The position numbers and the translations under genes are program-made. Source: Neodiprion pinetum (lineage: Eukaryota; Arthropoda; Insecta; Hymenoptera; Diprionidae). From it: a stretch of DNA of 64,000 nucleotides. Each line of letters opens with the position of its first letter. The first letter of the stretch is position 1. Shown here in pieces: positions 60,382-64,000 of the stretch. Where the stretch lies: assembly GCF_021155775.2 (NCBI RefSeq), contig NC_060234.1:2046001-2110000 (forward strand), read 5' to 3'. The notes beneath the pieces are model-generated. The model did no database searches, was not told the DNA's origin, and saw nothing but the letters and a program-made list of their open reading frames with translations.

Positions 60382-63300
60382 GTAGATATAGTGAAACTAC
60401 AAAAGATTTAAATAGTTGCGGGTTGGCGGATCGACGAGGACGAGGAGGAGTGAGTAAGGAAACCGTGTTGGAACGTTGATCGAGGAGAGAAGCGAAGAGA
60501 AGAGAAGAGAAGAGAAGTTAAGTGAAGCTCTGCTCTGCTCTGCTGGTCCAAAGCCGACGTGGTTAGTAGTGTTGCCGTCATGACCAGCCTCGGACACACC
60601 TAAGTTTTTTTCTTGAACCCACATGTGTGCTTGATCGAATGACGACGATGCCTGATTCCGAAGTCGATCGTTGATTAGAAGGAGGTTCGTCAATCGGTGA
60701 TCGATGTACTTTTTCGCCAACACGCGTTACAACTTCGTTATTCGGCTCTTTTGTACGCGTATTAAAAATTTGATTTGCAAACGAGTGACGATCATTTTAT
60801 TTAGAAATCATAAACAAGAGTTCGGATGACAATTTGATTTTTCCTTTTAAAATAACTTTCGATTTCACTCTGTGAGTATTCAGTTTACTCGAAAAAAGAA
60901 GAAAAAATTATTCTCGAGAAATTAGATGAAACACTTTCTTTTTTATCATCGCGCTGCTGCTCACTTTTGGAAAATACATCTACGTTACCGTATTTGCGAA
61001 AAATTATTGCTTTCCAAACACGATGTTAACCGTCGTGAAGTGAAGATCTAAACTCATGTTTACAATTTTTCGTGTTTGTATAATTTCTTTTTTTTTTTAT
61101 TTCATCATGATTGCAATTATTTGACGAGAACAAAGAAAAGTTGACAAAAAGTATAGATTCTGAAATGACGAAACTGCTTAAATCGATGCATTCACCGCTT
61201 TGTCTTTGTCTCGTATTATACTTTTCACCGATTCCGTACCAGACGCGATGAAATACCCGAAAATTTTTACTAACTGTGATTTTTCTCGTGCAGTGATGGT
61301 GATAGTGATGGTTTGATCGTTAATCTTCATTACATAACACGAGGCTGTTTTTGTTCTAAATCTCGCGCAAAACATTCGATCACGATTAACATCTGCCAAA
61401 AATTAGATGGGCTGGATCTTTGTGATTTAAAGCTCTTTGTCTTCCCGATATATTCGTAATTCGGACATCCCTTGAACCGTCGATCTTCCATGGAAAGTCA
61501 ATGTGCGACGGATATTTCGTTACTTCACTTAAGTGTACTCGAGCCATCGTTGAAGAGGCATGGGCACCATGCACAGGAGGCAGCGTGGCACGAGCAAAGG
61601 AAAGAGCAGAGAAAGTAGGTCTTTTCACGAGCCGAGAGTTCGTGAAACGAGAAAAAAAAAAACAAAAAAAAAATGAAAACACTATTTTCACAATCATTCG
61701 ATGAAACGAATTTTTACATTTTTTCTTGCAAAGAGTCGCGTGTGCTTGAGGGTGTAAATCATACGGTGAAAGAAAGTGAAAACTTGGAGGGAGAGAAAGA
61801 AGCGAAGAGTTGCGATCAAAATTGTGATTAAAATTTAAAACTAACGTATTCGCGGCGGGCGCGCAAAGTAAGTTTGGATGAGGGGATGGAGAGAAGTAAT
61901 TAACTCTCTCTCTCCCTCTTCATGTTATATTATTAAATAAAGGAAAAACTTGGAGAAGGGGAAAAATGTTTTTTTTTTTTTCATAGGCAAGATTTGTACA
62001 TCTCATATATTTTACCAAGTTGCCTTAACTAGTTTCTTTGCTTTTTTCTTTTTTTTTCGTTAATATTGGTTTTCACACATTTATTAGGAATTATATACAT
62101 AATTTAGGTTGGTCCTTGAAAAGGTGATTTTTCAATGTCAACTCACCCAATCCTAAAATTTGCTTCAAGTAATTTAAAAATAATTCCATCAGTTTTTCAG
62201 ATTTTTATCTTCACCGTGTCGCCAGAGGGCTTTATTTCTCCATTTAACACTTTAATCCAATGTGGCAATACCAAGTGACTTTTGGAATGCTTGTCCGCGA
62301 TATTGGATTCGCTTTTTGAATTTCGAAATTTCGAGTTCAGATTCGTAATGAGAGTTCCAAGGAATTATGGAATTATTTTTGCATTACTTCAATTCGATTT
62401 TGGAGGCGAGATAGTCGAAATTTAAAAATGATCTTCTTAACGACCACTCTCATATTATATACATAGAAGTTATAAAAAAAAAAAACAGCAAAAATTTTTT
62501 TAACTCCAGTCCAAACCAATTATGTTTTCATTTATATTTTCATTGGATGTACTTTTTTTCAAACAATTCGGTTTGAACAAAAACAATACTGAACAAAATT
62601 GGAGTGAAGAGAAATGGTGTTGTTTTTTTTATTTGTTTCTTTTTCTTTACATAGGCGGCCTTGAAACGGTCACGTGGATAGTTTTAATCGGTCGTAAAAT
62701 TCGGTACGTGATTTTCGTCGATCGGAACGTACACGTTCATCATAGTTTATAATTTTCTTTTTTTCCCAATGTTTTTTTTTTTTTTTTCTTCTCTCTCATG
62801 TTTATTATTTCGTTTTGATAGTTACAGATCAAGACGCATCTTTGTGCTAAACATCGATGTTGAAAAGCGATACTGTTCAACGGTCGGTTGTGTCTAAAAA
62901 CGCCTCGTCCTCCCCTCAGCGGCAATGATATTTTTGCACTCGCAAATCTGTGTACGTGCAATATCGTGATTCGGGTTACACCGGAATACGTCGCGTCGAG
63001 AGAAATAATAAAAACAATAACAATAATAAAAATATTGTATACCCTATTCTCGTTGCACAAATTTCTCTTACATTCGGGAGGACAAGAAAAAAAAAATAAT
63101 AAAAAACAGAATCTCACAGACATCAACAACTCGATCTCTTTTTAATTTGTTCGTCGTTTTATTGTTCGACGATAAAAATTTTGACGTCTTCGTACCGAAA
63201 TGTATACAACTATATGTATAATAGATACGCATGGTAGTGGTTATATATGTATGTACGTATACACATTCACGCATATGTATAATTCTGATAGTGATTCACG

Positions 63301-63426
63301 TCGTTTGTTCTGGGATTGTCTATTATAGTTGCCTTCATTACGACGATATAAATTCCACCCTATATATGCATATTATACCATATCGATATTCTCAAGGCTT
63401 TTAGAAACACGTTTTATCCATACGGA

Positions 63427-63651
63427 ATGAGTAGCTATAACTGTAGAATCGTTTTTACGCGCATGCGTTAAAATTAGAGAGCAAAAGCGTCGTTTCTTCA
63501 GGTTGGCCAATCGTCATAAGTTCAGATGACAGTTCGCCGCCATGCATGTGACCTCAAAAATGTTGGTCATCCTGACGGAACAAATGCATGTTTGCTCTAG
63601 AATTTTAGCGCATGCGCGTTAGACGATTTTTTTCTCAGCTAATCACTCTAC
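63427..63651. mobile_element. Short relative of the 35510-35998 TIR element
   Basis: The inverted arms contain acgcgcatgcg(t/c)taaaatt, agagcaaa and caggttggccaa or caggatgaccaa. The same words lie in the same order in the arms of the 489-bp element at 35510. The ends are more decayed and no TA flank can be fixed. The spacer is about 60 bp. Confidence 0.65.
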
Positions 63652-64000
63652 ACGTATACATTTATTTATTATCATTATTATATACGTACGTAGGTACATC
63701 ATTTCAGTCGGCTTTATTATTTCCTAGTTCAAGTATATATATATATATATATGGAAAATGGAAAAAAAAAAGAAAAGAATAACGAAGAAAAGATTGGAAC
63801 GAAAATAAATCTATAAACTATCGAAGAAGAGAAATAAAAATAATATTACAAAGAGGATATAATACTGTTTTAACATTGTATGTGTCTGCAGGGAAAAATT
63901 ATAATAAGACGTGATTCTGAGAGATGCCCACTCGAGAGAGGCAAATTCATTTGCCTGTATACTATCTTTGTTTCGTTCTCTTCCTCTCCTCTATATTTTC
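63652..64000. other. AT-rich window end
   Basis: Contains (TA)n at 63735-63752 and A-rich sequence. No gene is seen. Confidence 0.4.

Larger units (their letters stand above)
57956..63426. other. Noncoding DNA with homopolymers and microsatellites
   Basis: Includes poly(T) at 58760-58782, poly(C) at 59345-59360, (GGT)n at 60349-60381 and poly(T) near 61971-61981 and 62771-62787. About 62195-62420 resembles an old dispersed repeat. No exon with splice sites was recognised. Confidence 0.35.

Overview
This is a gene-poor stretch of eukaryotic nuclear DNA, most likely from an insect. It is AT-rich, with many microsatellites and poly(T) runs, numerous short terminal-inverted-repeat (TIR) elements without transposase genes, GT-AG introns of 78-120 bp, and a TATA box plus initiator about 31 bp apart. 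The sequence does not fix the insect order. No bacterial operon, CRISPR array, rRNA or tRNA was recognised.

The main content is a cluster of small secreted-peptide genes at about 20-29.6 kb, with an outlying copy at 6 kb. Each intact member has a TATA box, a noncoding first exon of about 40 nt, a short intron ending one base before the start codon (AG|C ATG), a hydrophobic signal peptide, and a mature region that differs completely between members. Reading right to left on the minus strand there are a truncated acidic copy (26.2 kb), an intact Ser/Asp-rich 90-aa gene (23.9 kb), a decayed Ser-rich copy without signal peptide (22.0 kb) and a 32-aa mini-precursor (20.6 kb). That last gene is duplicated almost exactly at 6.0 kb. 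On the plus strand are an intact 81-aa acidic precursor with a C-terminal amphipathic helix (28.0 kb) and a broken signal-peptide fragment (29.5 kb).

The 26.2 and 28.0 kb genes are the two arms of a 3.1-kb palindrome (25541-28664). Its centre carries four tandem copies of a 228-bp unit, and the two genes diverge from it. The family resembles exocrine precursors (venom, salivary, silk, adhesive or antimicrobial) in its pattern of conserved signal and promoter with a free mature part. That role is an inference.

The rest is mostly noncoding. At least ten TIR or foldback elements can be outlined: 19-686 and 35510-35998 with TA target sites, 32169-32896 with TTAA, and 8541-9062, 12155-12380, 18966-19316, 28841-29265, 38521-38832, 42752-43371 and 63427-63651. 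A hairpin with stems of about 115 bp lies at 15337-15607 and a 30-bp minisatellite at 57767-57955. One convincing exon of an ordinary gene lies on the plus strand at 54967-55141, and a GC-rich possible 5' exon ends near 48231. The remaining tens of kilobases may be introns of that gene or intergenic DNA.
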